This document shows, piece by piece, positions 9,617 through 19,703 of a DNA stretch of 64,000 nt; within the stretch, counting starts at the first letter, position 1; each line of letters starts with the position of its first letter. Position numbers and translations under genes: made by a program. This stretch comes from Shewanella phaeophyticola (GTDB lineage: Bacteria; Pseudomonadota; Gammaproteobacteria; Enterobacterales; Shewanellaceae): assembly GCF_025398315.1 (NCBI RefSeq), contig NZ_JAODOQ010000001.1, positions 1,736,001 to 1,800,000 on the forward strand, read 5' to 3'. The notes under the pieces were generated by a model. That model did not search any database. It saw only the letters and a program-made list of their open reading frames with translations, and had not been told where the DNA came from.

Positions 9617-10818
9617 TTATGGTGTTGTAAGGTGATCAACAACATAAGCCCTGTTTTTCGCCTTAAACCACATGATGCTGGCTAACGCGCCAATGCTAAA
9701 TTGAATAATCCCTAAACTGTGGATTAAATTATCTGGGTGTAATGTCACCAATGTCATCCCAATTGCGCCTGCCATCATAGAGCAAAACTGGATCACCGCG
9801 ACGGCAGAACCTGTGTCACTGGTTTGTTGTTCTAGCATTAAGTTAATGCCCGGTACACGGGTTACAATGACCATTAAGGTTGCAGGCGCAGCTAGGCAAG
9901 CAAACAACCATGGCGATAAGTGACCTATGTTGTATGTGAGTATGCCAATCAGCATTAAAATAAAATAACACACACTAATAATGTTACTGACCTTCACTCG
10001 GTTAGATAATTTGATATAAATGCTTGGATCAAATGAGGCAAAAAAAGCATTAAACGCGAACGCATAACTAAAGGTTTGTTCAGATAAACCGAAACCGTCG
10101 ATATAAATGTATGAACCAGCAGCCAAAAATGACATTAAGGTCATCGGGGGCAGAGTAAAAATCAACAGCAGCGAAATAAATCGAGGGTTATTTGATACCA
10201 CCGCTAATCGGCCCATGATCGTAATATTGATCCCGTATAACGTTGCGGTATGGTTTCACTAAACCCACAGGCAACGACTGTCGAAAAAGCACCAAAAATA
10301 GCCAACGCAAAAAACATCATATGCCACGAGCCTATTTTTAATAAAAATGCGCCCAGCACTGGGGCGACCATAGGTGCAATGATCACTAACGACATTATCG
10401 TCGCCATAATTTTTTCGCGCTCGCGGCCAGTATATAAGTCTTTTACGATAGCGGTGGCCACCACAGTGACGGCACTACCACCAAACGCTTGCATAAGCCT
10501 AGCACCAATCAGCATCTCAATATTGTTTGCCAGTGCACACAACAAACTGGCGACCACATAAATGCTTAACCCCAGCAACATAATGGGTTTACGGCCAAAC
10601 TTTTCACTTAGTAGTCCCCAAAATAATAACCCCAGTGCATACGTGACAAAGTAAACACTGAGAGTCAGGTTTACCATGGTTTGCGTGGTATTAAGCATCT
10701 CGACCATCGTAGGCAAGGCCGGTAAATACAGGTCGGTTGTTAACGGTGGAAATGCGCTGACAATCACCAAAAAGAACAATGTGCCAGATGAGCCTAACAA
10801 GGGTTGTTTAACGTTCAA
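9617..10818 (-). CDS. Bcr/CflA-type multidrug MFS exporter (frameshifted)
   Basis: This is a 12-helix major facilitator antiporter. The N-terminal half contains FPPLTTDLYLPALPTMVEML, the Bcr/CflA hallmark, and the loop 2-3 motif GLLSEKFGRKPIMLLGL. The C-terminal half continues from GRLAVVSNNPRF in another frame. The join lies at the CCC at 10212-10214; restoring one base gives SWGRLAVVSNN and a protein of about 400 residues, the usual size. Drug range is unknown. It is divergent from macA. Confidence 0.87.
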
Positions 10819-11168
10819 TCTTATACTCCAACTGATTGAAATTTATTCAAAACGATAACCATTTAAATTGACAATATATTGTACCTTATGGTGGGTTAAG
10901 GCAGGGTTAAGCTGAAGCATTTTTTTGGAAACAACCATGAGTTTTTATATTTCAAAACATATTGTTACATATCTATTTACATTCAATTACGTTGTGATGA
11001 CATAGTTTTACAACACGCCATGTAAAATTATCTCATTAAAATAATGCGCTAAATACCTAGCGACAAAAAACTTCACGTTAAACTTTGAACATTTTGGTTG
11101 TTATAAATTTACTCTCAAAATCAATCATTGTAATTAACCCATGTTGTACCTGTGGATGTGACTAAAAC
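10819..11168. promoter_or_regulatory. Divergent promoter region between MFS exporter and macA
   Basis: The region is 350 nt and A+T-rich. It contains a perfect 12-bp palindrome, ACAATATATTGT, at 10871-10882, 53 nt upstream of the exporter start. This is a reasonable operator for a local repressor, but the protein that would bind it is not identified. The remainder shows only generic promoter-like DNA for macA. Confidence 0.35.
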
Positions 11169-12360
11169 ATGAAAAAAACCAGTAGAAAAAAACTGATTAT
11201 CGTCATCATTACCATCGTGTTGATAATTGCGGGTGGTGCTTTTTATGTCTTAAACAGCGGCAGTCCCGCACCAAGTTATGCCACTGAACCTGTTCGCCGT
11301 GGTGATATTGAAAACAGTGTGTTGGCTAATGGCATGCTACAAGCATCTAAGTTAGTCAGCGTGGGCGCGCAGGCTTCAGGACAAATTATCAATTTACCGG
11401 TTTCGCTCGGGCAACAAATTAAACAGGGTGAGTTAATTGCTCAAATTGACAGCTTAACTCAGCAAAATACCTTGAAAGAAGCCATTGCCTCACTGACAAG
11501 TAACGAAGCAGAATACCGAGCCAAACAAGCACAAATAAATCAGGCACAACAAGAGTTTGATCGTCAAAAAGCCATGTTAGCCGACAACGCCAGTTCAAAA
11601 GCAGACTATGAATCAGCGCAAGCATCATTACTCGTATATCAAGCCGAACTCGACCAATTAAAAGCACAACAAGAGCAAGTTAAGCTCAGTGTAGAAAGCG
11701 CACAACTTACCCTTGGCTATACCACTATTAAAGCCCCAATGGATGGAATGGTGGTGTATACCGCGGTGACAGTAGGTCAAACCGTTAACTCTTCACAATC
11801 TACTCCAACCATTGTTGAGCTAGCTGATTTAAGTAAAATGACCGTCAAGGCACAAATATCTGAAGCTGATGTAATCAAGGTTAAACCAGGGCAATCGGTA
11901 TACTTTACGATTTTAGGTCAACCTCAAAAGCGTTTTCACGCCACATTACGTGCGATTGAACCAGAGGCCGACCATTATGGACGGTGACGACAGTGATATG
12001 ACCTCAAGTGACACCGACGCCATTTATTACAATGGCCTGTTTGATGTTGATAACCCTGACGGTGTGTTACGTATTGGCATGACAGCAGAAGTGTCGATTA
12101 TTCTTAATCAAGCCAAAGATGTCATTGTTGTGCCATCACAAATACTGCAACGTAATCCTGAGCCAAGGCCGAGCTTTAGCGTACCGGTATTGGTTAATGG
12201 TGAAATTGAAAATCGCAATGTCACTGTTGGTATTAACAATAAAGTCAATGCCGAGATTACCGAAGGACTTGAAGAAGGCGATCAAATTGTACTCGGGGCA
12301 GCCTCATCCGATACTTTTAGTAACAAACGAGGCAATCGACGCCCACCGATGGGGTTCTAG
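11169..12360 (+). CDS. macA: MacA-type periplasmic adaptor (frameshifted)
   Basis: This is the membrane fusion protein of a MacAB-type ABC efflux system. It has an N-terminal signal anchor (LIIVIITIVLIIAGGAFYVL), the first lipoyl half (SVGAQASGQIINLPVSLGQQ), a coiled coil of about 120 residues, and the second lipoyl half (YTTIKAPMDGMVVYTAVTVG). The MacA-specific IYYNGLFDVDNPDG segment follows. The frame breaks near 11962-11966: CCAGAGGCC should probably be CCAGGGCC, which restores EPGPTIMDGD. The corrected length is about 397 residues (E. coli MacA 371). macB begins 3 nt after its stop. Confidence 0.9.
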
Positions 12361-12363
12361 GTC

Positions 12364-14307
12364 ATGAATGAACCTTCTTTACTCAATGTATCAGGTGTTT
12401 ATCGCTCCTTTAATGCTGGCGAGCAACAACTCACCGTACTTAACGACATTAATCTCAACATCAAACGTGGCGAAATGGTGGCGATTGTTGGCGCCTCAGG
12501 CTCGGGCAAATCGACCTTAATGAATATTTTAGGCTGTTTAGATAAACCGTCTAAAGGGCAATATTTCATTAATGGTCAAGACACCTCCACCATGGATGCA
12601 GACCAATTAGCGCAATTACGTCGTGAACATTTTGGTTTTATTTTTCAACGTTATCACTTATTAGGTGATCTTGATGCCGTAGGTAATGTGGAGATCCCCG
12701 CAATTTATGCCGGTAAAGATAAAAAACAACGTACTGAACGTGCTCAAAGTTTATTGTCTCGTTTAGGGCTTTCAGATCGGCTTGACCATAAACCCGGCCA
12801 ACTTAGTGGTGGGCAACAACAACGAGTCAGTGTGGCACGTGCGCTCATGAATGGCGGCGATGTGATCTTAGCCGATGAGCCAACCGGTGCACTAGATAGT
12901 CACAGCGGTAAAGAGATGATGAGCTTGCTACAAGAGCTTCATCAGGATGGTCACACCATTATTTTGGTCACCCACGATATGGACGTCGCTCATTTTGCAG
13001 ATCGCATCATTGAGCTTAAAGACGGGGTGATTATTCGTGATGTTGAGAATGCACAGCCAACAGCACAAAAGACATTACCTGATGTACCCAGCACAAATAC
13101 CTCGTGGTTAAATTGGGACCGTTACATCGAAGCATTTAAAATGGCCTTGCTTGCCATGTTATCGCATCGGTTGCGCACCTTTTTAACCATGCTTGGCATT
13201 ATCATTGGTATCGCATCAGTGGTGTCAGTGGTGGCGCTCGGTGAAGGTTCGCGCCAATCTGTATTAGAAAACATCAGTTCTATGGGAACCAACACCATTG
13301 ATATACGATCCGGTACCGGGTTTGGCGACAGACGCTCTGCCAGGATCCGCACCTTAACAGCGCAAGATAGCGAATCGCTTAAAGTGTTGCCCTATGTCGA
13401 CAGTGTCACACCTTCAATTAGTAGCGCAGGCACTATTCGTTATGGTAATCAGGCGGTTTCAGCCAGTTTTAGCGGAGTGGGAATCGATTACTTTAGGGTG
13501 CGAGGTTACACGCTAGCCGCTGGACAATATTGGGATGATGCCAGTGAGACTGATATGGCGCAGCAAGCAGTCATTGACGATAACACACGTAAATCATTGT
13601 TTCCTGAGCGTCCAGCGGTTGGCGAAGTGATTTTTCTAGACGATTTACCTGTGCGTATTATTGGCGTCACCCAAGCTAAAGAAAGTGCATTTGGCAACAG
13701 TGATTCACTCAATGTTTGGGTGCCTTACACCACAGTGTCTGCCCGCATGGTCGGTCAGCGCTATCTTGACAGCATTACGGTGAGAATTGATCAAACAGCA
13801 TCAAGCAGCGCAGCAGAGCAAGGCATTATTGCACTACTCAAAATGCGCCATGGTACAGAAGACTTCTTCACTATTAATACCGACACGATCAGGCAAAGTA
13901 TCGAAAAAACAACCCAAACAATGACATTGCTTATCTCCGCCATTGCCGTGATTTCACTTATTGTGGGTGGCATCGGGGTGATGAATATTATGTTGGTGTC
14001 TGTCACCGAGCGTACCCGAGAAATAGGTGTGCGTATGGCGGTAGGCGCAAGGCAAGGCGATATATTACGCCAGTTTCTCATTGAGGCGGTATTAGTGTGT
14101 TTATGTGGCGGTGCCATTGGTATTGGCCTTGCGTTCTTCATTGGCCAAATATTTGCCTTTAGCGGTGGGAGTTTCCAAATGATTTACTCTACGGCATCCA
14201 TTGTTGCTGCATTTGCCTGCTCAACGTTAATTGGAATTTTGTTTGGCTTTTTGCCTGCCCGTAATGCTGCTCAGCTCGATCCCGTTGATGCATTAGCGAG
14301 AGAATAA
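12364..14307 (+). CDS. macB: MacB-type ABC transporter, ATPase and permease in one chain
   Basis: The protein has 647 residues (E. coli MacB 648). The N-terminal ATPase domain carries Walker [10 protein letters not shown] (near residue 44), the Q-loop, the signature LSGGQQQRV, Walker [10 protein letters not shown] and the switch His in VTHD. A transmembrane helix near residue 270 ([19 protein letters not shown]) precedes a large periplasmic domain, and three C-terminal helices follow, containing [20 protein letters not shown]. It exports macrolide-like compounds, peptides or lipoproteins through an outer membrane channel. It is co-transcribed with macA and the outer membrane factor, with gaps of 2-3 nt. 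Confidence 0.95.
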   Translation: MNEPSLLNVSGVYRSFNAGEQQLTVLNDINLNIKRGEMVAIVGASGSGKSTLMNILGCLDKPSKGQYFINGQDTSTMDADQLAQLRREHFGFIFQRYHLLGDLDAVGNVEIPAIYAGKDKKQRTERAQSLLSRLGLSDRLDHKPGQLSGGQQQRVSVARALMNGGDVILADEPTGALDSHSGKEMMSLLQELHQDGHTIILVTHDMDVAHFADRIIELKDGVIIRDVENAQPTAQKTLPDVPSTNTSWLNWDRYIEAFKMALLAMLSHRLRTFLTMLGIIIGIASVVSVVALGEGSRQSVLENISSMGTNTIDIRSGTGFGDRRSARIRTLTAQDSESLKVLPYVDSVTPSISSAGTIRYGNQAVSASFSGVGIDYFRVRGYTLAAGQYWDDASETDMAQQAVIDDNTRKSLFPERPAVGEVIFLDDLPVRIIGVTQAKESAFGNSDSLNVWVPYTTVSARMVGQRYLDSITVRIDQTASSSAAEQGIIALLKMRHGTEDFFTINTDTIRQSIEKTTQTMTLLISAIAVISLIVGGIGVMNIMLVSVTERTREIGVRMAVGARQGDILRQFLIEAVLVCLCGGAIGIGLAFFIGQIFAFSGGSFQMIYSTASIVAAFACSTLIGILFGFLPARNAAQLDPVDALARE

Positions 14308-14309
14308 TA

Positions 14310-15713
14310 ATGATAAAACCAAGTGTTACACTCAAACTGTCAAGTATTGCACTGTGCATGTCGCTCACTACCGCCTGCAGCGTTACTCACACTGATTTTA
14401 CGCCGCCCGAGGTGAGCATACCTGCAAGCTGGCAAAGTGTGAGCGTTAATCAGCAAGTTAAACTTGACCCCTGGTGGCATCGCTTTAATAACCCAGAGCT
14501 TAACCAGCTTATCGAGCAAGTGTTATTAACCAATAACGATTTAGCGCTCGCTACGTTAACCTTACGTAGCGCAAGGTTGCAAGCGGGGTTAACCGACACA
14601 CAACGCTACCCACAAATCAGTGCCAACATGGATGGCAGCAAAACAAAAAACCTTGATGGCGGCTCCAGCACAAGTGACTATGGCACTAATTTATCATTGA
14701 GTTACGAAGTGGATTTATGGGGTCGTGTTTCTGCAGATATGGACGCGGCTAAATGGGCCAGCTTAGCCAGCGAACAAGACAGAGAAAGCACCGCTCAAAG
14801 TTTAGTGTCTACAACTGCAACATTGTATTGGCAAATTGGTTACCTTAAACAAAGCCTTACTCTTAGCCAAAATAGTATTGATTATGCGCAGCAAACTTAT
14901 GATCTCGCAGAGCGTCAATATCGTTCTGGTGCCGTGTCGCAGCTCAATGTATTTGAAGCAAAACGCAGCTTAGCAGGCCAACAGGCAAGCCATAGCGAAC
15001 TTGAGCAACAACTCGTAGAAGCGCAAAATGCCTTAGCCATTTTGTTTAATCAGCCGCCAACTCAAATGGCCATTAACATTAAGCAGTTACCAGACACTGA
15101 ACTGCCTAGCATTGCAGCAGGTATTCCTGCCGATGTGTTAATCCGCAGGCCAGATGTGAAATCGGCACTGTATGATCTTAAATCAGCTTATTCAGCAAAA
15201 GATGCCACCTTTGCCGGTTACTTACCCACGTTGTCGCTATCGGGTGCTTTGGGTACATCATCAACAGAGCTAAAAGAATTACTGCAAAACCCCATTGGTA
15301 CGCTGGGAGCCAATTTAGTATTGCCCTTTGTGCAATGGAACGAAATGCAACTGTATAAAGCGCTTGCCACCGTTGAGGTTGAGTCTGCCGTTGTGAGCTA
15401 CAGACAAACCTTGTATAACGCATTTCAAGAAGTCGATAACGCCATTTCTGCACGGCAACATTACCAATATCAGGCGCAAAAATTAACTGAGCAATACCAA
15501 GCTGCTACGGCTGCGGAACATATTTACGCCAGCCAATATCGCAATGGTGCTGTCAGTATTCAAGACTGGTTAGATGCCCAAGAAACCCAGCGCAGCGCCG
15601 AAGTCTCGTTATTAGCCAACCGTTATAATTTGTTTAGCGCTCAAGCAACATTATATCAAGCCCTTGGCGGCAGCGATATTGCGCCTGCGGTACCGGTTCA
15701 ACAAACTGAGTAA
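14310..15713 (+). CDS. Outer membrane efflux lipoprotein, NodT/OprM type
   Basis: The protein has 467 residues and begins with a lipoprotein signal whose lipobox is LTTAC (Cys near residue 23). Two internally repeated efflux-protein halves follow, with the conserved segments LWGRVSAD, YRSGAVSQLNVFEAKR, PADVLIRRPDVKSA and YRNGAVSIQDWLDAQ. It forms the outer membrane channel that completes the MacAB-type pump. It starts 2 nt after the macB stop and ends just before a terminator at 15742, so the three genes form one operon. Confidence 0.93.
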   Translation: MIKPSVTLKLSSIALCMSLTTACSVTHTDFTPPEVSIPASWQSVSVNQQVKLDPWWHRFNNPELNQLIEQVLLTNNDLALATLTLRSARLQAGLTDTQRYPQISANMDGSKTKNLDGGSSTSDYGTNLSLSYEVDLWGRVSADMDAAKWASLASEQDRESTAQSLVSTTATLYWQIGYLKQSLTLSQNSIDYAQQTYDLAERQYRSGAVSQLNVFEAKRSLAGQQASHSELEQQLVEAQNALAILFNQPPTQMAINIKQLPDTELPSIAAGIPADVLIRRPDVKSALYDLKSAYSAKDATFAGYLPTLSLSGALGTSSTELKELLQNPIGTLGANLVLPFVQWNEMQLYKALATVEVESAVVSYRQTLYNAFQEVDNAISARQHYQYQAQKLTEQYQAATAAEHIYASQYRNGAVSIQDWLDAQETQRSAEVSLLANRYNLFSAQATLYQALGGSDIAPAVPVQQTE

Positions 15714-15741
15714 ATGAGATTGCCCCTTAACCTTAATCCTC

Positions 15742-15765
15742 AAAGCACGCTCTCGCGTGCTTTTT
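15742..15765 (+). terminator. Terminator of the macAB operon
   Basis: AAAGCACGC and GCGTGCTTT form a 9-bp stem around a TCTC loop and are followed by further T residues. It lies 28 nt after the stop of the outer membrane factor. Confidence 0.9.
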
Positions 15766-15790
15766 AACTTTTATGGGTATTCGCCAGCGA

Positions 15791-16693
15791 TTATTGATGA
15801 TGTGTCACCCAAAAGCACATCAATGAACCGACAGTGACTAATGCTACGCCTTGCCAAAATGAACCGGTGAGCGAGATCGATAAGTAAACAGACGCAAACA
15901 TCGTTGAAAATACCGGGGTAAAATACGACAGTGTGCCTAATAAGATGATATTGCCGCCAATCACAGCTTGATTCCACAGTGCATAACCAGAACCAATCAC
16001 AACACCCGCCAAGATCAGTATTGCCAAATTCGATATCGAGAATCTAATACTGGCCTCATTACTCAAAAAATATTGAATCCACAAGGTTATCGCTGTTGCT
16101 GCAAAAAACAGCACAATAGCATTGTTACCCTGACTTATTTTTTGGGTCACAACACAATAAATAGCCCAAATAAACGCAGCAGAAAACGCCATAAAGTAGG
16201 TCAGGGGGTTGTCGGTAATATTGGCTAATAAGATATCAACTGAAATGCCTTTGTCACCGGCAATACACCAAGCAACACCACTAAATGCGATACATACACT
16301 TGGGTATATCAACCAATGGATTTTTTTACGGTTCAGCATAACGCTCAATAATATGGTTAGTGCTGGCCATAAGTAATTAATGATCGCCATTTCTATTGCT
16401 TGATGTCGGCTGTTAGCCATACCTAAAGACAGCGCTAAACATATCTCATAAATGACAAATAAACTGCCGCCAATCAATAGATACTTTTTAGGGGCTGTAC
16501 GTATTTTAGGCACACCCATCACTGACATTAAAAACAGTGCGCTCACGCTATACAACATGGCAGCGCCTGCAATAGGGCTAAACAGTTCAGATAAGTCTCG
16601 TATAAACGCAGTGACACTACTCCACAATAAAATCGCAATAACACCATATAAAGTGTATTTATTTTCACCAGCAACAGACATCGTACCCAACAT
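15791..16693 (-). CDS. yddG: YddG-like aromatic amino acid / DMT exporter
   Basis: This 300-residue membrane protein has about ten helices of the drug/metabolite transporter superfamily. The opening (YTLYGVIAILLWSSVTAFIR), the EICLALSLGMANSRHQAIEM segment and the GSGYALWNQAVIGGN segment match the aromatic amino acid exporter YddG. It probably exports aromatic amino acids or toxic analogues; substrate specificity is inferred from family resemblance. The stated start is the first Met, and an internal Met (residue 5) is an alternative. It stands alone, convergent with the macAB operon. Confidence 0.78.
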   Translation of the reverse strand: MLGTMSVAGENKYTLYGVIAILLWSSVTAFIRDLSELFSPIAGAAMLYSVSALFLMSVMGVPKIRTAPKKYLLIGGSLFVIYEICLALSLGMANSRHQAIEMAIINYLWPALTILLSVMLNRKKIHWLIYPSVCIAFSGVAWCIAGDKGISVDILLANITDNPLTYFMAFSAAFIWAIYCVVTQKISQGNNAIVLFFAATAITLWIQYFLSNEASIRFSISNLAILILAGVVIGSGYALWNQAVIGGNIILLGTLSYFTPVFSTMFASVYLSISLTGSFWQGVALVTVGSLMCFWVTHHQ

Positions 16694-17259
16694 GATTAAA
16701 TTACCCAGAAAAACATGACAATATTACTGTAAAAACAGATAGGTGCAACCTGTCTTAATAGCGCAATATTTTTGAATAATTCGGGCATTATGAAAAATTT
16801 TCAGATTGTGCTTATGTATTGAGAGAGATATCCATTAACACTATTCGACGCGGTTAAAACGAGTTTGCAATAGCCTTTCGCTAAATGGGTTAGTAACGCA
16901 GAGCTTGTTGAATTATGGAACCTTTTCCAATATGAGACCTGTAAAAGGCCACATATTCACTGCGCTTGCCTCAGTGCTCATTTTAGAAAAAACACAGATT
17001 ATTATCACTAATTAGGTATAAAAATGAGCTTTATGTGAGCGAACGTTCAAAGACTACGATAAAATCAATTTCTAGTGTCTTATGTGTTCGGTGATTTATA
17101 TTTAATTAAACATTAAGTATAAATTGAAATGAGTACGCATAGGCGATTATCAATATTCATTTAGCTATTAGTTGACAATAGACATTTATCTACAATATTG
17201 AGTTTTGTAAAATAAATAAGTGTTGGCTGAATGTTATTTAATAATAATTTTAGGATAAA
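16694..17259. other. 566-nt intergenic region upstream of the first octaheme cytochrome
   Basis: This is A+T-rich DNA between two divergent genes. No ORF, tRNA or convincing terminator was found. It should contain promoters for yddG (minus) and the cytochrome (plus). A perfect 8-bp palindrome GAACGTTC lies near 17040 and may be chance. The last 20 nt before the cytochrome contain TTTTAGGATAA, a ribosome-site-like motif. Confidence 0.4.
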
Positions 17260-18911
17260 ATGATGAGAAACATAATTAATCCAATATTGTCAGTAAGTAC
17301 AATATGCCTAATATTATCTTCATTCAGCGCCCAAAGTAATGATGAAACGCCTAATGTCGACTCGGCAACAGCCGCACATCCACCAATAATGGAAGTCATC
17401 AGTCGCGGCGAATATGCTGGAGCCAAAGCTTGTGGCGCTTGTCATAAACAAAAATACAATGACTGGGCTGGCTCGCGACATGGCTCTATGCTGAGAAAGC
17501 TCTACACCGATGGTAATACCATTACCGCACCATGGGGCACCGCAGAAACCCCACTGACGTTTAAAGACAGTGGTAATCACCAATACACTTCATACATGAA
17601 AGGCGACAAATACTGGGTAACGCTACATGATGCCGTAAACAGTAAAAACGATCTCGACTTTCAAATTGATGTGGTTGGCTACAAAACAACACAAATGTTT
17701 TTAAGTTGGGACGAAGCCAATCAAAACTACATCACCATGCCATTCATTTATTGGGACTGGGAAGACAGTAACCCAAAACAACCGTCTCCAGATAACCAAT
17801 GGACGCCATTAACAAGCGGTATATTCTTTTATAACGCAGATGGAAGCTTATTTACTGGCGACAAACTAGAGCTAAGCAAACGCGCCTTTGGCTTTACCAA
17901 TTTTTGCATGGAGTGCCATAGCACAGGCTTTGAAGTTAGCAGCTGGGAAGTGCAAGATACGGCATTAGGTAACCGTGTTATCCCTGTCGACAATACTAGT
18001 AAAACCGTTGAACTTGGCATCGCTTGTGAAAAATGCCATGGCCAGGAGCAAAGCATGTGCGCACGCAAGATGCAGATGACATTATTCAGCCAATTAACGA
18101 ACTCACGGGCGAAAAAGCTGGCGACCAATGCAATGTGTGTCATATCGCGCCAATATCATTAAACAGCCCAGCAGCGATTCAAACAGGCTATGGTTATAAA
18201 TTTAATCATAATGACCCATTAGGACACGGTATGTTTCCCAATGTAGGTGATGACTTAACCGAGTTTCAAGGCTCTGCACCTTACAATGTCAGTTACTGGC
18301 CAGGCACAAAAATTAGACGCCAAATTCGAACTCACGCCCTAGAATTAGCAGAATCAAAACACGGTAAGGCAGGCTTTACCTGTGTGACATGTCATGATCC
18401 TCACTCACAAAAGCTTAAGTTTGGCGGCGATGAAGACAGCGATAAATTATGCAGCAGTTGCCATGCTGAAAAAGACAGCGATGCACATAAACTTAAGGCA
18501 CATAATGCCGTCGACATAAAATGTACTGATTGTCACATGCCATGGATGAAACATGCTGGTGGACGTGGGCACCGTTACGATGGTCGTTCACACTCTTGGG
18601 ATTTATTAACCCCAACAGATTCGTTAAAAGGGTTTGACTTGTTACGACCCTATACCGAAAAGGGCGCAGATCCTGATGCACAATTAACCAAAGATTGGCA
18701 AAGTATTCAGGCCATTAAAGACTTATGCTACGATAACTTCAATTATCCAATAAACGTTGTAGGCTGTGTCAAGTTTGATATTTTGCCCAATGCTTGTTCA
18801 AGCTGTCATACAGACGAATTCCCAACACCGGGTGTATTCACTGATGCCGAGCGTGCAAAATTGGAAGAAGGTGAAAAACGCCTAGAAACATTTATAAAAT
18901 TAACCAAATAG
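17260..18911 (+). CDS. Octaheme c-type cytochrome, soluble periplasmic (frameshifted)
   Basis: A Sec signal peptide (MMRNIINPILSVSTICLILS, then SFSA) is followed by about 520 residues with eight CxxCH heme-binding motifs: CGACH, CMECH, CEKCH, CNVCH, CVTCH, CSSCH, CTDCH and CSSCH. The first heme sits in EYAGAKACGACHKQKYNDW, followed by SRHGSMLRKL, the pattern of the cytochrome c554 superfamily. The frame breaks at 18042-18043, where GGCC should be GGCCC, restoring CHGPGAKH; the paralogue at 19704 confirms the register. It is a likely periplasmic electron carrier or reductase; the substrate is unknown. Several stretches are nearly identical in DNA to the downstream paralogue. Confidence 0.88.
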
Positions 18912-18947
18912 TATGATTAAACATCTTTAAAAGTCTAAAGAGATAAT

Positions 18948-18978
18948 AAAGGACACTCAAGTAAATTGAGTGACCTTT
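18948..18978 (+). terminator. Terminator after the first octaheme cytochrome
   Basis: AAAGG-A-CACTCAA and TTGAGTG-A-CCTTT pair with one internal A/A mismatch around a short AT-rich loop and are followed by ATTAG. It lies 37 nt after the stop. The T-tail is short, so strength is uncertain. Confidence 0.65.
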
Positions 18979-19703
18979 ATTAGATTTAATAACAATTAAC
19001 AATAGTTTACCTGTTAATATTAGATTATTATATGACGATATCTTGTATTGAATATAACAACCAAACCGTAATAATAAGTTTTTATATGACATTAATAGTA
19101 TAATAATTTCCACTTCTATTTTATTTTATAAATCAAGCATTATTGTAATGATTTAGAATTCTCTTATATTATGATAAAAACAATTATAATCACTTGATTA
19201 GCGGTCGATATTAAGGTTTTTCAACAAGGTGTTTAGTCAAGCCTAAATAAGGTGTGGCTTATTTAGGTTTTTCGCACGTTAAGTGGTCGTTTTTCGCTCT
19301 CGATATCCCCCCATCCCAAAGTCAATAAGAATATCGATTTAAAATATTTAAAGTCAGACACTTAATGTGTACTTCATCTCTTGCTTGAACACTCATTCTA
19401 GTTCTTAATTTTGATGAGTATCACTAAATAGGTATTTATTTAAAGTGATTATGAGCAATCGTTCAAAATGTAATGTATCCTTGATTAAGTACTAAGTTAA
19501 TTGTTTATATATGAATCTATTATGTACGAATTATGCGAAAGAGGCGGTGAAATATGTAAAATAAAGCAGTGCGCAACATTGTAAAATAATGAAATTAAAA
19601 TAAACCTTTACATAATCGCTAAATATAGTCGCGATGGTTTAATGCACGCTTTTTTTAGCATATTAACCTTACGAATTATATTAAATGGTGAGTTTTAGGA
19701 AAT
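18979..19703. other. Intergenic region between the two octaheme cytochromes
   Basis: This A+T-rich 725-nt gap contains no convincing protein gene. It holds the candidate small RNA at 19178-19272 with its own terminator. The rest (19273-19703) presumably carries the promoter and leader of the lipoprotein cytochrome; TTTTAGGAAAT just before the ATG at 19704 is its ribosome site. Confidence 0.5.
19178..19272 (+). ncRNA. Candidate small RNA with intrinsic terminator
   Basis: CCTAAATAAG (19242-19251) and CTTATTTAGG (19258-19267) form a perfect 10-bp stem with a 6-nt loop followed by TTTTT, a strong rho-independent terminator with no gene directly upstream. The preceding gene already ends at its own terminator at 18948. 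Promoter-like elements lie upstream: TTGTAA (19143-19148), an 18-nt spacer and TATTAT (19167-19172), and alternatively a perfect TATAAT at 19185-19190. The predicted transcript is 75-95 nt. Existence and function are inferred. Confidence 0.38.
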
